A DNA stretch of 64,000 bases from Ectobius pallidus (taxonomy: Eukaryota; Arthropoda; Insecta; Blattodea; Ectobiidae). The notes under the pieces were generated by a model. The model did no database searches. It was not told the DNA's origin and saw nothing but the letters and a program-made list of their open reading frames with translations. The stretch is taken from NCBI GenBank assembly GCA_964059195.1, contig CAXKWD010000005.1, forward strand, positions 143,927,686-143,991,685. The letters are read 5' to 3'. Shown here piece after piece: positions 25,276 through 36,744 of the stretch. Made by a program: the position numbers and the translations under genes. How positions within the stretch are numbered: the stretch's first letter is position 1; each line of letters opens with the position of its first letter.

Positions 25276-25842
25276 TGGGAAAAGGTAATCTGCGCCACTT
25301 CTACCTTTTCCCCCAACCTGCATGATGTAAACTGCGTCACCGACATATGTAAACTGCGCCACTGACATTTAAATGGCGTCACCGTCCTACTAACGCACTA
25401 ACATTTTCCATCCCACTTTTCCAGACTTGGGACTGGCTATGAAATTGCATAGATGTGGTTAAAAATGTTAGGCTTAGTAGCTTTGTCATTTTAAAAAATG
25501 TTCTTGCAAAAGAACGCTTTGCCACTTATAAAATTGTTAAAAACACTACCCTAATTTTTTGTATGAGCACTTTGTTCTCATATTTGCCTTCTTAATAAAA
25601 TTAAAACGGGATATTTCATTGTTTATATATTGTTCTCTCCCATCACCTCGTGTGCAAAAAAAATTTTACTGAATAGAAACAAACATTCACATATTAGGTC
25701 TAACTTTTGTTTGCCTATAACTACTGCCACGACCAACATATCTCCGTGGCGCAGTTTACATATCTGTGTGCCACAGTTTACATATCTCATTTTTATTCTA
25801 TTTCAAATTCGGTGTCAACCGTGGCGCAGATTACATACACCC
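25276..25842. mobile_element. MITE-like DNA transposon with repeated subterminal motif, 567 bp
   Basis: Both ends carry TAATCTGCGCCAC in inverted orientation. The motif TGTAAACTGCGYCAC or its reverse complement recurs at about 25327, 25349, 25743 and 25766, clustered near the two ends. A 7-bp direct repeat AATAAAA flanks it at 25269-25275 and 25843-25849. Such a duplication with subterminal motif clusters would suit a non-autonomous hAT-type element, but this is inference. Confidence 0.7.
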
Positions 25843-26310
25843 AATAAAACACAACCCTACAAATAAGACGTAAGAAAAGCAGTATGCTTTCGCCATCACT
25901 GGCTATTACGCTAGAGTACGTGATGTATTTGTACCGTGGTGTTTACAGAGTAAACCTTTTGTCTAAAGCAAATGCAGGCTGGCGCGGAGTTTCATCAAAT
26001 TGGTTGAGCAGTAATGTCCGTCCCTTGCATTTCGTTATCTCAACAGATCCCGCTTGTGCCATTGTTAAGAGTTCTGATGTTTACTCTCCGCACGATCGGT
26101 CCCAGATCGATTTGGAGGATGCGACTTTCCAAACCAAATGCACAAATGGGAGCTTTCTTTGTAAACAGACTTCAAAGCGACAACCGTCTAATTCTAGAAG
26201 CAGAAAGAATCGACGCACACGTTCAATTTGGCTGCAGCAGCTTTAATTCCGAGTTATTCAGTAAATTAAAAAAAGAGTGCGTGGAACGGCCACGCGACAG
26301 AAGTAAAATT

Positions 26311-26694
26311 AATTTTTTTTTTTTCAATTTTTTATTATTGGATTTTTTCAATTTTGCATTATTGGACTTTTTAATATTGGGTTTTTGGACTTTTGTAATT
26401 TTGGATTTTTGGATTTTTAAATTTTGGATCTTTCAATTTTTTAATGTTGGGATTTTTATATTTTGATTCTTTGAATTTTTTATTTTTGGGATTTTTTAAT
26501 TTTGTATTTTAGTTTTTTTAATTTTGGATTTTTAGGTTTTTCAATTTTGGTATTTTTATTTTTTATTTTTTTTTATTTTTAAATTTTGGAATTAATTATT
26601 AATTAAATTTTGGATTTTTGGATGTTTTAATTTTTAACTTTTTTTTAATTTTGGAAATTTGTATTTTTTAATTTTGGATTTTTAATTTTGGATT
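26311..26694 (+). repeat. T-rich degenerate simple repeat
   Basis: A long stretch built from variants of AATTTTGGATTTTTGGATTT. It reads as Phe/Leu/Ile in several frames, which explains the spurious 150-residue ORF at 26014-26466. Confidence 0.85.
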
Positions 26695-26796
26695 TGCGCG
26701 GTAATGAACCTCCGGGTTCCATAAAATAGATAATATACCTTTAGATTGCTTAGGAATTGTCTATTGCCATTGAGGAAGTTGTGTCTGAAAAATTTC
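26695..26796 (+). mobile_element. 3' tail of the same LINE family
   Basis: The stretch GGTTCCATAAAATAGATAAT through CTATTGCCATTGAG matches the 3' UTR of the LINE at 33711-34177 almost base for base. Only about the last 100 bp are present, and the (TAAG)n tail is lost. It directly follows a T-rich simple-sequence region. Confidence 0.75.
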
Positions 26797-26866
26797 CTTT
26801 GATTACTCCTAATCATTGAGTTGATTGTTTTCTGTGCAGTCCGCTCCGAAACACGTAGTTTTGAGT

Positions 26867-26935
26867 GTGACTGATTTTGTGACTGATTTCGTGACTGATT
26901 TCGTTACGGTTTAGTGTGACTGATTTTCCGATTTA
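26867..26935 (+). repeat. Short minisatellite, GTGACTGATTT-like, four to five copies
   Basis: GTGACTGATTTTGTGACTGA and further variants repeat at about 14-bp spacing, and once more after a GTTACGGTTTA interruption. Confidence 0.75.
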
Positions 26936-28289
26936 CCCCAACCGCGAGAAAAGAAGTTTTACTTCAAAAAATTGCGAACGCCGTGAAACTTCAATTATTT
27001 TTCATATCGTGTGTAATGTAAGGTAACTCGATTCAGTGCGCTATGCTTAAAGACTCGGAGTATTGACAAAAAGGCTAATTTTCAAATATATACGGTATCA
27101 GTATGATAAGGTTTATTTAGAAAACCAGTTCATTGTTTTTGAATCCCATAAAATTGCAGACTATTTATTTAGTGATTTTTTATGGCTTAGGCAAGAGTAA
27201 CAAGAATATAAAATGGCTACATGATGTGAACAGAAAAAAGACATACGAACTTAGCCTAAGGAAAGCACAGATGAAACTTACGCCATTTATTTTATTTTGA
27301 TTTTTATCTTAAAAAGAATTTCTGAAGTTTCCTTATGGAATCCAGTTATATTGTTTAGTAGCCCTTTATATTACACACACACTTCCACGAAAAATGTGTA
27401 AATTGTGTTTTAAGATTGTCTAACGGTAAAACGACAAACGTCGAATCCGGCAACTCTTTTGTAATTTTTCTTAGTATAATAAATATCATATCATCATATC
27501 AATTATCTTCCCTTTCGAATATAAACATTATTTCACTTAATGGTAGGTTTTAAGTCTAATCTATTATTCTGTTCATATTTTATTATGTAAAGGAAAATTT
27601 TCTAGGGGGCGAGAATTAAACTCGAGTTTTCAGCTTGTAGGCCTATATTACAAAAACATGGTTTTAAATAAAATAAAATGGTATAAATAATTTTGTTATT
27701 TACTTTAATGTTTTTAACGGCTATTAAAATGATCTGTACTTAGGCCTACGTTTTTGAAATTTGTTTTGAAAAGACGATTTGGGATGTCAAAAGCGATGAC
27801 AAATTTATTGGCAATTCTAGCGGTGACCGTCAGAAGTGACCCAGTGTGAAAAGGGCCTTTGATATTGAAACGTAACCAAGGTAATTATAACATAAGATAA
27901 CAATGTAACTAAAAAGTTATAGGTTGTAGAAGACTTTAAATTATTCAAAAGCTGCAGTAAAATAAAACTAACGGCGGGAAAGGGAATTATGGACAGTTTC
28001 GAGAGAAAAAAGAGATACAACCCCTAAGAAGGGTAAAAAGGTGCTAAAAACTGCTTTCACTCTCAACTAGAGAGAAAGTTTCACACTCTGGTTTCTTTTA
28101 CAGGAGCTCTAATAGGCTTACGAAAAAGGTGCGCACCTAAAAATTTAACCCTGGTCATAAGTGTATCCTATGTTACTGGTCGGAATAAGCAGAAATATTA
28201 TATATGTCCAGTTTCACGTGGAAGATCCCAGATGTATATTTAAACAATGGATTTTCGTTAAAGGAAATAATATTTGGAATCTCAATAAC
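26936..28289. other. No gene seen
   Basis: AT-rich sequence. Nothing identified. Confidence 0.55.
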
Positions 28290-28512
28290 AATATTTTGGT
28301 TGGTTTCATGGTTATTTAAAGATGGAAATGCGCTGAAAATGTAAGTCTGTGACGTCTCCAGTGTACCGTAATTTTGTCCCGCAAGAGTTCTTTTATATGT
28401 CTGTAAATTTACAGACATTTATGCACACATAAATGCCATTGATCTAGGACAGGATCGAACCCGTAACATTTTGCACAGAAAGCCAGCACAATACTGACTG
28501 GGTCACCCAGGC
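28290..28512 (-). mobile_element. tRNA-derived SINE, family S5
   Basis: The minus-strand head GGCCTGGGTGACCCAGTCAG has an A-box-like core, followed by the B box GGGTTCGATCCTG. Next come ATTTATGTGTGCATAAATG and a perfect palindrome ATGTCTGTAAATTTACAGAC (to AT), then a body shared with 32512-32700 (GGGACAAAATT, TTAAATAACCATGAAA). Confidence 0.75.
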
Positions 28513-28714
28513 CAAACATAACAGTAATGAAAATAAGAAAAAAATACTAATATAATAACTTTTAATTGTGTTTCATACTGCAAAAGTAAATGACATAAGG
28601 AATTGTAATCAATACTATATCATAATTTTCCTTAGCATATTTAAAATTCAAAGAATTAATGTCACTCTCTACCTCTATTTCTCTTTCTTAATTTAAGCTC
28701 TGCCGTTCTAGGGA

Positions 28715-29118
28715 CATTTATGCTGCCCACGCCACACGGGTCTTACAGGGCCGCGACCACCAGGAAGGAGATTACACTTGGATCACATTCATATTTTATT
28801 TGACCAGACAAGGATTTAGAGGACTTTCCCGGATTGGTGATCAGCCCAATGCCGGGGACACCTCCGAGACAACACATACACATAGGACGAGACACACATA
28901 CACACACTCACTCCGAAGAAGGCGCGGATGGGATGAGGTGATGATGGTGGTCAAATTGTATCCGGAGACCACAAGGGGCTAAAGTTTCGTGACATTCATC
29001 CCACAGGACAGGGAAAAAACCGGAATCCCCTCACTTAGGAAACTTGTTCCGACCAGAAATCGAACCCGGGCATGCTGCATGAGGAGAGCTGACACATCCC
29101 CTACAGAGTATAAACGTC
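28715..29118 (-). mobile_element. tRNA-derived SINE, family S3
   Basis: On the minus strand the head contains a B box (CCGGGTTCGATTTCTGG). The body runs through AAGTTTCCTAAGTGAGG and GGCATTGGGCTGATCACCA and ends GGCGTGGGCAGCATAAATGT. It aligns along its length with the copy at 35872-36196. A (CA)n-like stretch lies within it at about 28876-28910. Confidence 0.75.
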
Positions 29119-30839
29119 ACAGCGGTGGACATTAGAGTTATATTTGATTCAATTACTCCAGTATTCAGTTAACTCTTCATGAGATATGTTCTGAGGAGCA
29201 AGATGGATTAAGGGCATTTGGTACAAAGAAATGACAGAATTAGGTATTGATAGAAAATAAAATAAACAAATAATATAAATAGGTTAAAATACGAAAAAAA
29301 CTCAATGCTTTTTTCACTTTACCGTCTACTAAAACCTACTTTTGCTATTTGCTGCTTCGTGAATTACGAATAAACCGTATTTATGCATAATTGTTGTGAA
29401 ATGAAAATATAGCGAATCAGCTTGGTAATAATAATATTTCCCGCTGCAATAATTATTACAAAAGTGCAATATTCAGTCCTTAGGCAACCCAATTTACAAA
29501 ATAATCTTAAAAGCTAATAGCTTTTTTTTAAAGATTGTATGAGATACGAAAACAATAGATACAGTTGTTATGCTTTTAGAATAGCTTTTTACATCATCGC
29601 ACTTTAAAGTATTGAAGGGAAAAGACACTGAATGAGGATATCATTAACAACTAAAGCTGATATTTTCCTTAAATTCACAAACTTGCTTTACAGAATTTCA
29701 TTACAGAGGAACTTGAGACGAAGACAGTCGCTCTAGGCTAGAGGGATTGGTAAATAGAAACAAAAGACGTGCAGAATGAAAAGGACCGCTGGATGCGAAA
29801 GACATAGCCTATAAATTAACTCCTAACAAGGATTATATAATGCAATTACTCGACAAATTCTGGTCGCTCGTTCTTCCCCAGAAGACATTGTGGCAAGATG
29901 GGAAATATCTACCAAAGAAGCTTTCACTTTTCATTAACTTCGTTCAAAACATCAAAGTAGGGAGAATACTCTGAGTCGGAAATCTCTCATCCAAGTTTCT
30001 ATAGTAACCAAACGCACGATAAGCCTGTGTCTCTGGAGGTAAAGAGTCTACCGGGCGGAGGTTCAAACCTACGATATGCATTTAAGCTATTGTTCAAATT
30101 ATAAAAATTGTGCATGCCCCTTATAAAAAAACCTTAAACAAACCTATTCCTAATCCTCTTCCAGTTGACCACGTGATGTGTAATATGATTTAAGATGCAG
30201 CACATTAAACTATTTTTTCGTTCTTTTTTGCAGGTAATTTCTTGTGCTGTTCTCTAAATTGAAGATACACTATACCAGCAGTGAGTATATCTACGGTACT
30301 AAAGTTAACAGGTAACCTAACTTAAGGGCTCAGAAAAAAGTTGTTCAATTGAAAAAAGCAGAATTTTTAAATTACTATGGTATACCTTAAGCACTCCTCG
30401 TTATGCTAAGAGCTCAAAATAAAAATTGTTTTTATTTTTTCTATTTAAAAATTTAACTTTTATCGATAAAACAAAAACTTTTCTCTGAGCTATCCGCACA
30501 ATTGGAAGTGATTTTAAAGTACGAAAACAAAATTTCATCTGTTGTAATCTGTACCACCTTTTCCTGAGCCTTTTAGTTGAGAAAACGGTTGTTAAAAAGA
30601 GAAAGAGCTGACTTTTGTCCCTTTTCTTGAGATTCTGCAAGCAATTTAGAAATTAGTTTATGTAATAATAAGTAAGTGTTTATTACAATAATTAAATTTT
30701 TACAAATGCCAATGCAAACAATCGCAATTCATTAGTTTATGTAAGTACAAGGTGCTTAATGTTTGACGTCATTGTCATCATCGAAATCATCATCGTAAAC
30801 ATATTCATTTCCACCTTATTGTTATTCATCTTTATTATT

Positions 30840-30842
<3 letters not shown>
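29119..30842. other. No gene seen
   Basis: AT-rich. A short B-box-like GGAGGTTCAAACCTACG near 30057-30073 hints at one more tRNA-derived head, but too little is left to call it. Confidence 0.5.

Positions 30843-30889
<47 letters not shown>
30843..30889. repeat. (TTA)n microsatellite
   Basis: About 15 tandem TTA units directly before repeat R3. Confidence 0.95.
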
Positions 30890-30894
30890 GAGCG

Positions 30895-31190
30895 GATTTC
30901 AATCGAAATAGCTTTTAATCAATACACATTTACGTTATTTAAATTTCTGAACAATAAAATACTGTGTTTTCATTCTGTTCACTAGCCGCATTAATCACCG
31001 CACATAGAAGCCTTACGTGTCTAGTAACGAGCTGACGTTTTATCAGATAAAATTTCATGCTTGCCACCCTAGGAAGATATTATAAGATAAACGATCTTGA
31101 TGGGTCTAATTACGATGAATTGCTAAGCGCTATTGGTCAATATCAAACATGCGGCGCATGAATGGAACAGTCTATGAAAAATCGAAAATG
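30895..31190 (+). repeat. Repeat R3, 5' part
   Basis: ACGTGTCTAGTAACGAGCTG, AATTGCTAAGCGCTATTGGT and CAATATCAAACATGCGGCGC match the first 300 bp of the copy at 40438. Confidence 0.75.
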
Positions 31191-31830
31191 CCCATTCAAC
31201 CGAAGCAAACAAAGAACAAACTCAGCAAACATCTTAATACTAGAAACATTGATCTCTTCTTTTTTTCCATTCTCTTTTCCACTCCTAGAACACCTTTGTT
31301 CTCATGAAAACTTCTGGTCTGTTCATTCGGTCACAGTAATTGCTGATAGAATCGTTCTTGGTAATAAATTACTCATTGAAGTTGTCTTGGCTACTGAATT
31401 AAATCCAGCCAGGTTTTCCTTTTACTTTTTTATGTGAAGCTTAATGCTTTTTTTTTTATAAAACAATATTTGTGTTGTATGATGATTTCTCTTTTGAGAT
31501 TATTCCGGACATTGTGATTATTATTTGAGACGCCGGGACAAAGTCCCTAAAGTTGGGAGTGTCCCAATTTTATCGGAACGTATAGTCATCGTATACACAG
31601 GCCACAACTGAATTATTTGTCTAACGTCTGTGATGTGATGAAATTAAAACTTTTATCTGCCAGTGTTTCATCTTTCTAAGCGATATAATTTGGCCTATAT
31701 CATTACAAGAAACACTCACTGTGCTCTAATTAATTACAGTAAAACTATCAGCACTCAGCACTTACTAACGCTAGATTTTTACATTCACAACCGTGCATAA
31801 CGAATAATTTTTTAAATTTGTATTTCACAT

Positions 31831-32138
31831 GAGGTACGCCGTAGCGTAGAGGTTAAGGCCCTGCGCTACATACCCGAACGTCGCGGGTTCGATCCCCGAT
31901 CAGGTCGTTGGAGTTTTTCAATTGGCCTAATCCTTCTGGTGGCACTATGGCCCTGAGGTCGACTCAGCCTCTAACATAAATGAGTACCAGGAGCAATCCT
32001 GGGGGTAAAGGCGGCCGGTGCGTAAGGCTGACAACCTTACCACCTTCATGTGCCGTATGTCCAAAAATTGGGAGCCTCAACCTCCTGGAACCTTCTGAGC
32101 CTCCATGTCCTGTATAGGGAACACTTTACTTTTTACAC
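31831..32138 (+). mobile_element. Full-length tRNA-derived SINE, family S1
   Basis: Starts GAGGTACGCCGTAGCGTAGA (A-box-like), followed by a canonical B box GGTTCGATCCCC near 31887. The body contains CCTTCTGGTGGCACTATGG and CCTCAACCTCCTGGAACC. A perfect 14-bp target-site duplication (TTTGTATTTCACAT) flanks it at 31817-31830 and 32139-32152. This is the best-preserved S1 copy in the window and defines the family length as 308 bp. Confidence 0.92.
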
Positions 32139-32511
32139 TTTGTATTTCACATAGCCATTCTTCTATATTTTATTTTAGAGTTGGCCCAGAAAGCAAGCAC
32201 CCATTCTCGTACTACATTGAGTATTTATCCGGTATTTAAAACAGATACAACTTGCACAGACTGATCTCCTGCAATGTTAGCCTGCATATGCAATACAACA
32301 TTGCGAGACTGCCTGCGGTGTAAGCTTATGCAACCGTAACTACATTAGGCTACGCTAGAGCAACGTGAGCGGATACCATATGGTAGCGCCAGGCTTTCCC
32401 GGTTAAAGGGATAATAATATAAATTACATCAAATTCGTAACCCATAGAGGCATTAAGCTAAGCGAAGTCAAGAAAATGCCCTAAATCTGTGCGAGAAATT
32501 ATGATTTTCTT

Positions 32512-32700
32512 GTGCCAAATAGATGGAATTTAAGTGTGCATAAAATATGTGGAAGGCCATGTCTGTAAATTTACAGACATGTAAAACAAATTTTACGGGA
32601 CAAAATTCTGGCACACCAGTGACGGGCACAGGACTAAGTTGCAATACATCCCTCTCGTTAAATAACCATAAAAGAACTAAAAACATTAAAGCAGTGGGGA
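32512..32700 (+). mobile_element. SINE family S5, 5'-truncated
   Basis: Lacks the tRNA-like head but has AAGTGTGCATAAAATATG and the perfect palindrome centred at 32568-32569. The body continues ACGGGACAAAATTCTGGCAC and GTTAAATAACCATAAAAG, matching the copy at 28290-28512 in order. Confidence 0.75.
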
Positions 32701-32721
32701 ACGTTAAACTAGCAAGCATAT

Positions 32722-32947
32722 TAAAATACATGTTCAATACTGTTGAGCTCGATCAATGAAATAAAATAAATATGATACCAGTTGCTCAACTATGATATAT
32801 TTTGTGATTTGCCGCATGGGCCTTTCATTATCTTCAGGGCATCTTTTGCTGGCCTAAAGATGGTGTAAAGGCACCGAACGGCCTAGGCGGCAAATCACAA
32901 AGTATATCATAAGTTGAGCAACTGGTATCATATTTATTTTATTTCAT
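32722..32947. repeat. Hairpin repeat family F, copy 1
   Basis: Long inverted arms (TGAAATAAAATAAATATGAT, ACCAGTTGCTCAAC, GTGATTTGCCGCC-like) surround a short loop containing CTTCAGGGCATCTTTTGC. A perfect 11-bp direct repeat AGCAAGCATAT flanks it at 32711-32721 and 32948-32958. The left end (TAAAATACATG...GAGCTCGATCAATGAAATAA) is shared with the copy at 39199. Confidence 0.8.
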
Positions 32948-33710
32948 AGCAAGCATATGTGTAAGTGGTATTAAAAGAGCTGAGAAAACTTCTATCCGTC
33001 TTTGGGGAAAACAATTCTCCATTCTATGCTTTTGATTATCTTGCCCAAGAAACAAATCTATTTTTAAAATCTAAACAGCTATCGAGTAATATTACACTTC
33101 TTGTAGAAGTAGAGGATATGTTAGACATATTAAAAACTACTTAAGTTTCAGTACTTGGTGATAAAAGTACGGACATAAGTGCAAATCCTTGTGTTAATTA
33201 GATATTTCATTGTCTCACGAAATTTATTGTTATTTTGTGACTCTTAAATTCACCACACTCAACTTCCGACACAATTTAAAGAACGGCTTCGGACTGAAAA
33301 GAAAATAGTTACCACAATGCTTAGGCACATAGTTCATTTCTTGAAAGGTGGAGAAATATTTTTATTGACAGCTTTTTAAAAATGTAGGAGACCAGCATAG
33401 AACAATAACAAGATTTCTAAAACTAAAGAAAAAAAATACATTAAAAGAACATTAAAGGCAACCAAACACTACTTTCATATTAAAAAAAAATACAATAATC
33501 ATTCAAGTTGAACTGCTTTGTACTTCAAGAATAAGGATGTTTTTGAACTATGTGAACGGAGTCTTTTAATAATTTTAGACAAATTGTCTTTAGGAAGGAA
33601 GGTGGCAGATCTTGCTCCTTAAAAAAAGACTCGACTAACTGGATTGTATTAAAATCCTCGTTCGAATGTAATAGATTTATTTGAATGTATTTATGCTATT
33701 CATGGCCACT

Positions 33711-34177
33711 AACTGATCAGGAAGAACATAGTCTGAGGGTGTTTGAAAATAGGGTACTTAGAAAAAAGTTTGGGCCCAAGAGGGATGAAAATGGGGACTG
33801 GAGAAAATTGCATAACGTCGAGCATCAAGACCTGTACGCATAATCGGATATAGTAAGGGTAATTAAATCGCAAAGGATGAAATGGGCTGGACATGTTGCA
33901 CGCATGGGGGAGGAAAGACACATCTAAAAAATATTGACTGGGAGACCCGAAGGGAAAAGACCACGTAGAAGACCTAGACGTAGGTGGGAGGACAATATTA
34001 GAACGGATTTATGGGAAATAGGATTTGTGGGGGATGATTGGATGGAGTTAGCACAGAATAGGGTTGAATGGCGGACTCAGGTAAGCGCAGCAATGAACCT
34101 TTGGGTTCCATAAAATAGATAATATTTCTTTAGCTTGCTTAAGAATTGCCTATTGCCATTGAGTAAGTAAGTAAGTA
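33711..34177 (+). mobile_element. LINE 3' end with (TAAG)n tail and target-site duplication
   Basis: The plus strand encodes the C-terminal tail common to several LINE ORF2 proteins: RMKWAGHVARMGEERH, then GRPEGKRPRRRPRRRWEDN and DWMELAQNRVEWR, with two internal stops. It ends in a 3' UTR that finishes GCCATTGAG(TAAG)n. The flanks ATTTATGCTATT...GCCACT at 33689-33710 and 34178-34196 are a target-site duplication of about 20 bp with a small indel. This fixes the insertion as a 467-bp 5'-truncated copy. Confidence 0.85.
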
Positions 34178-34196
34178 ATTTATGCTATTAGCCACT

Positions 34197-35871
34197 GGAT
34201 AACGGGACTGCACTTTCCCATAATCTTACCTTCACAGCAAGGAAGAATATTCATATGTTTACTTAGAATAGAGCAGAAGTAGATAAAACAATTCCGACTT
34301 CACGAAATAACACACCTGTGGATTTTCCGTACCAGCTCGTATACAAAATGCTACAACGACGTATTCCCTTGTCACCAATGCACATTTATTATTTCAGATG
34401 TCTTGAAGAAATTCCATGTCTTGCTCTCAGCTATAAAACATGGGTTGCTCGTTTATAACTCTTGTGAGTGCATTAAATGTTTGTTTCATTACCTGTGACT
34501 GAATATATTTTATGTTAGGAATACATAAGGTGGGACATAAAAAAGTATAAATAGATTTCCAGGGAACGTATGCTCAAAGAAAGTCACTAATAATAATTAA
34601 TTCAAATACAACAAACTGTGAACCCATATATTCAAGACTTTGCATTTTAGACTTAGGTTTATAATTACTATTGTAAGTATTAATTTTAGGGCTATATTCC
34701 CATGCATAAGCTTCACTAATACCCGGTTTCTATAAAGATTTTGCATTTCTAAAATTTACAAAAATGTAGGTAATTATTAAAACAATTTTAGATACTACAT
34801 TTTTAACATACCTCTCTAAATATATTAATATTAATATTATATTGGTAATATTAGTGCCAGAAAGTTATAAAATGCCAAATCCTGCTAATATAACATATAA
34901 ATACAGTAGACTGCAAAGTTCCAATGTTCTGGGATGAATTTAAAAAAAAAGTATATATAAGGATAGAAAAAAATTAAAAAAAAAAGGGGGAAATAACTTT
35001 AAATTCCTACGATACTGTTTGTTGATCCACCAATCATCAAAGGGCTGGCATTATCTACCCTAAAATCAATTCAATTCAATTCTATGTTTATCATGAACTA
35101 TATAAGAAGGAGTAGACAGTTACATATAACACAAATTATAACAACATAATGTAAGCAGTTTATAGGCCTATATAAGCTTACAAGCTTTATAAGCTGTTAT
35201 TTAGGATCTTTAAGTAGGTTTGTGTTCAAAGTACATTTATTAAGCACATCCATAAAGCACATTTCAAACTATGAAATTAAGCAATAACCCGCTTAACCCA
35301 GCTTTTACAAAAATACACTTTTTAGAGGAAATGTTATTTCACCACCGCACCGCTTGTGGCTGTTGATATGCTTCTTGTGTACGAACAGAATGGTTCACTG
35401 AAGAACCATAGCAGAAACAGATACTTAGCAGCCCCATTTATGATGAATGTTGAAAGTTATCAGTTACATACGTTAACTACCAGATACAAATGTAACAATG
35501 TGTATACAATTACTAGCAAACCACAAAAGATCAGTTACATGCTATGGGCGATAACGCAAGCTACATTGCTGATATCACAATGCTTTTCCTGTTAATCCGA
35601 TACGAATTGAGTTTGTGCGTTTCCTGTGCAAACAAATCAACATGAAATCTGTATGTACTTTACTGACAGGCTTTCAGTCATCTATCACTGAAGAAATTTT
35701 CATTACATTATACTTGTCGTTACATCCTTTACAAGATTAATAAGCGTATCATCCGACCGTTCCAACTATCCTAGGCAGATAGCAGGTCTCGGAAACAAGT
35801 TGTCAGTATGCACGGTTGTACACTGAAAAGATGTAAATAAAATTAATACTAGTAAATTACTTAGTTATTCC
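34197..35871. other. No gene seen
   Basis: AT-rich with A-rich runs near 34940-34990. Nothing identified. Confidence 0.55.
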
Positions 35872-36196
35872 ACCGACGCACTGTGGTGTAGCGAATGCGA
35901 ACACAAATTCCCGGCCAGGAAAAGTTTCCTGGGTGGGATTTATCGAGGTATTTCCTAATCTGTGAAATGAATGAAGGGAAACTTCAAATCCTCCTGGTCC
36001 GCGGATTTAATATGCCCGTCTTCATCCCATCCATCCCATCCGTGCCTCAGAAAGAGTGGATAGGCGATTGAAGTGCCTTGTCATCTGTGTTCATTTTGTC
36101 TTGGAGGTGACCCGTCATTCGACTGATCACTCATCCGGGGAGGCCCTCCAGACAGATGTCGGTCATATAAGATGCGGGTGGCTTGGGCAGCATAAA
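35872..36196 (+). mobile_element. tRNA-derived SINE, family S3, plus copy
   Basis: Matches the minus-strand copy at 28715-29118 in order: CCGGCCAGGAAAAGTTTCCT, GAAATGAATGAAGGG, GACTGATCACTCATCCGGGG and GGCTTGGGCAGCATAAAAG. The tRNA-like head is eroded. It ends tail to tail with the tRNA-like sequence at 36225-36296. Confidence 0.75.
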
Positions 36197-36224
36197 AGAT
36201 GAGAAATTATAGGAGAAAAATTCT

Positions 36225-36296
36225 TCCGACACTGGGACTTGAACCCAGGACCTTTGGCTAATCGCGCCAATGCTCTACCAACAGAGCTAAGCCGGA
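36225..36296 (-). repeat. tRNA-like sequence, probably a tRNA-derived retroposon head
   Basis: On the minus strand the 72 nt fold as a cloverleaf. The acceptor TCCGGCT/TGTCGGA pairs at 6 of 7 positions. The other stems are D stem GCTC/GAGC, anticodon stem TTGGC/GCCAA with loop GCGATTA, and T stem CTGGG/CCCAG with loop TTCAAGT. Position 33 is C rather than the near-universal T, and no CCA or normal anticodon is evident. The A-box region resembles tRNA-Lys (TAGCTC..TTGGTAGAGCAT). The downstream ATTTTTCTCCTATAATTT is shared with the copy at 36531. I therefore read it as tRNA-derived, not a working tRNA gene. Confidence 0.6.
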
Positions 36297-36460
36297 GATC
36301 GTTTCACAACGCCCGATGGAACCTCACTCCTATGACTGATTGCCCTACTGGTCTACCTCACAGACAGACAAGTTATGTCATATGCAGTACTGTGAGGCAC
36401 ACTAATTAGTGATTTTCGTGACCGGGTTCCCACTGTTATTGCACAGTTAACATTCAAGAT

Positions 36461-36677
36461 AGATATATAAGTTAAGCTTTCATGAACCACAGATTATTGT
36501 CTCTGTTGGACGTTACATGAAAAATTATAGGCTTAGCTCAGTTGGTAGAGCATTGGCGCGAATAGCCAAAGGTCCTGGGTTCAAGTCACAGTGTCGGAGG
36601 AATTATTCTCCTATAAATTTTCATGTAATGTCCAACAGAGACAATAATTTGTGGTTCATGAAAGTTTATATATCTAG
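36461..36677. repeat. Long hairpin with a tRNA-like sequence in its loop
   Basis: The left arm (36461-36530) and right arm (36611-36677) are near-perfect inverted repeats (GATATATAA, TTTCATGAACCACA, TTATTGTCTCTGTTGGAC, TTACATGAAAA). Only a 4-nt insertion and a few substitutions separate them. The loop (36531-36610) holds a plus-strand copy of the tRNA-like sequence at 36225-36296, including TAGCTCAGTTGGTAGAGCAT and GGTCCTGGGTTCAAGTC. Its normal 5' acceptor bases are replaced by arm sequence. Confidence 0.9.
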
Positions 36678-36744
36678 CATAAAATATCTCCAAAGGAGGA
36701 AAATAAAGCTCAAAGAAATAAATAAAAATTCTGTTTATATTAAA

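Noticed and set aside
26014..26466. 150-residue plus-strand ORF
   Set aside because: Its C-terminal third is the T-rich simple repeat. The rest overlaps another frame and has no recognisable motif.
28800..28982. 60-residue plus-strand ORF
   Set aside because: It lies entirely inside the reverse-oriented S3 SINE.
36225..36296. Functional tRNA gene on the minus strand
   Set aside because: The cloverleaf is good, but position 33 is C, the anticodon is not sensible, and a second copy shares the same downstream tail, as expected for a retroposon.
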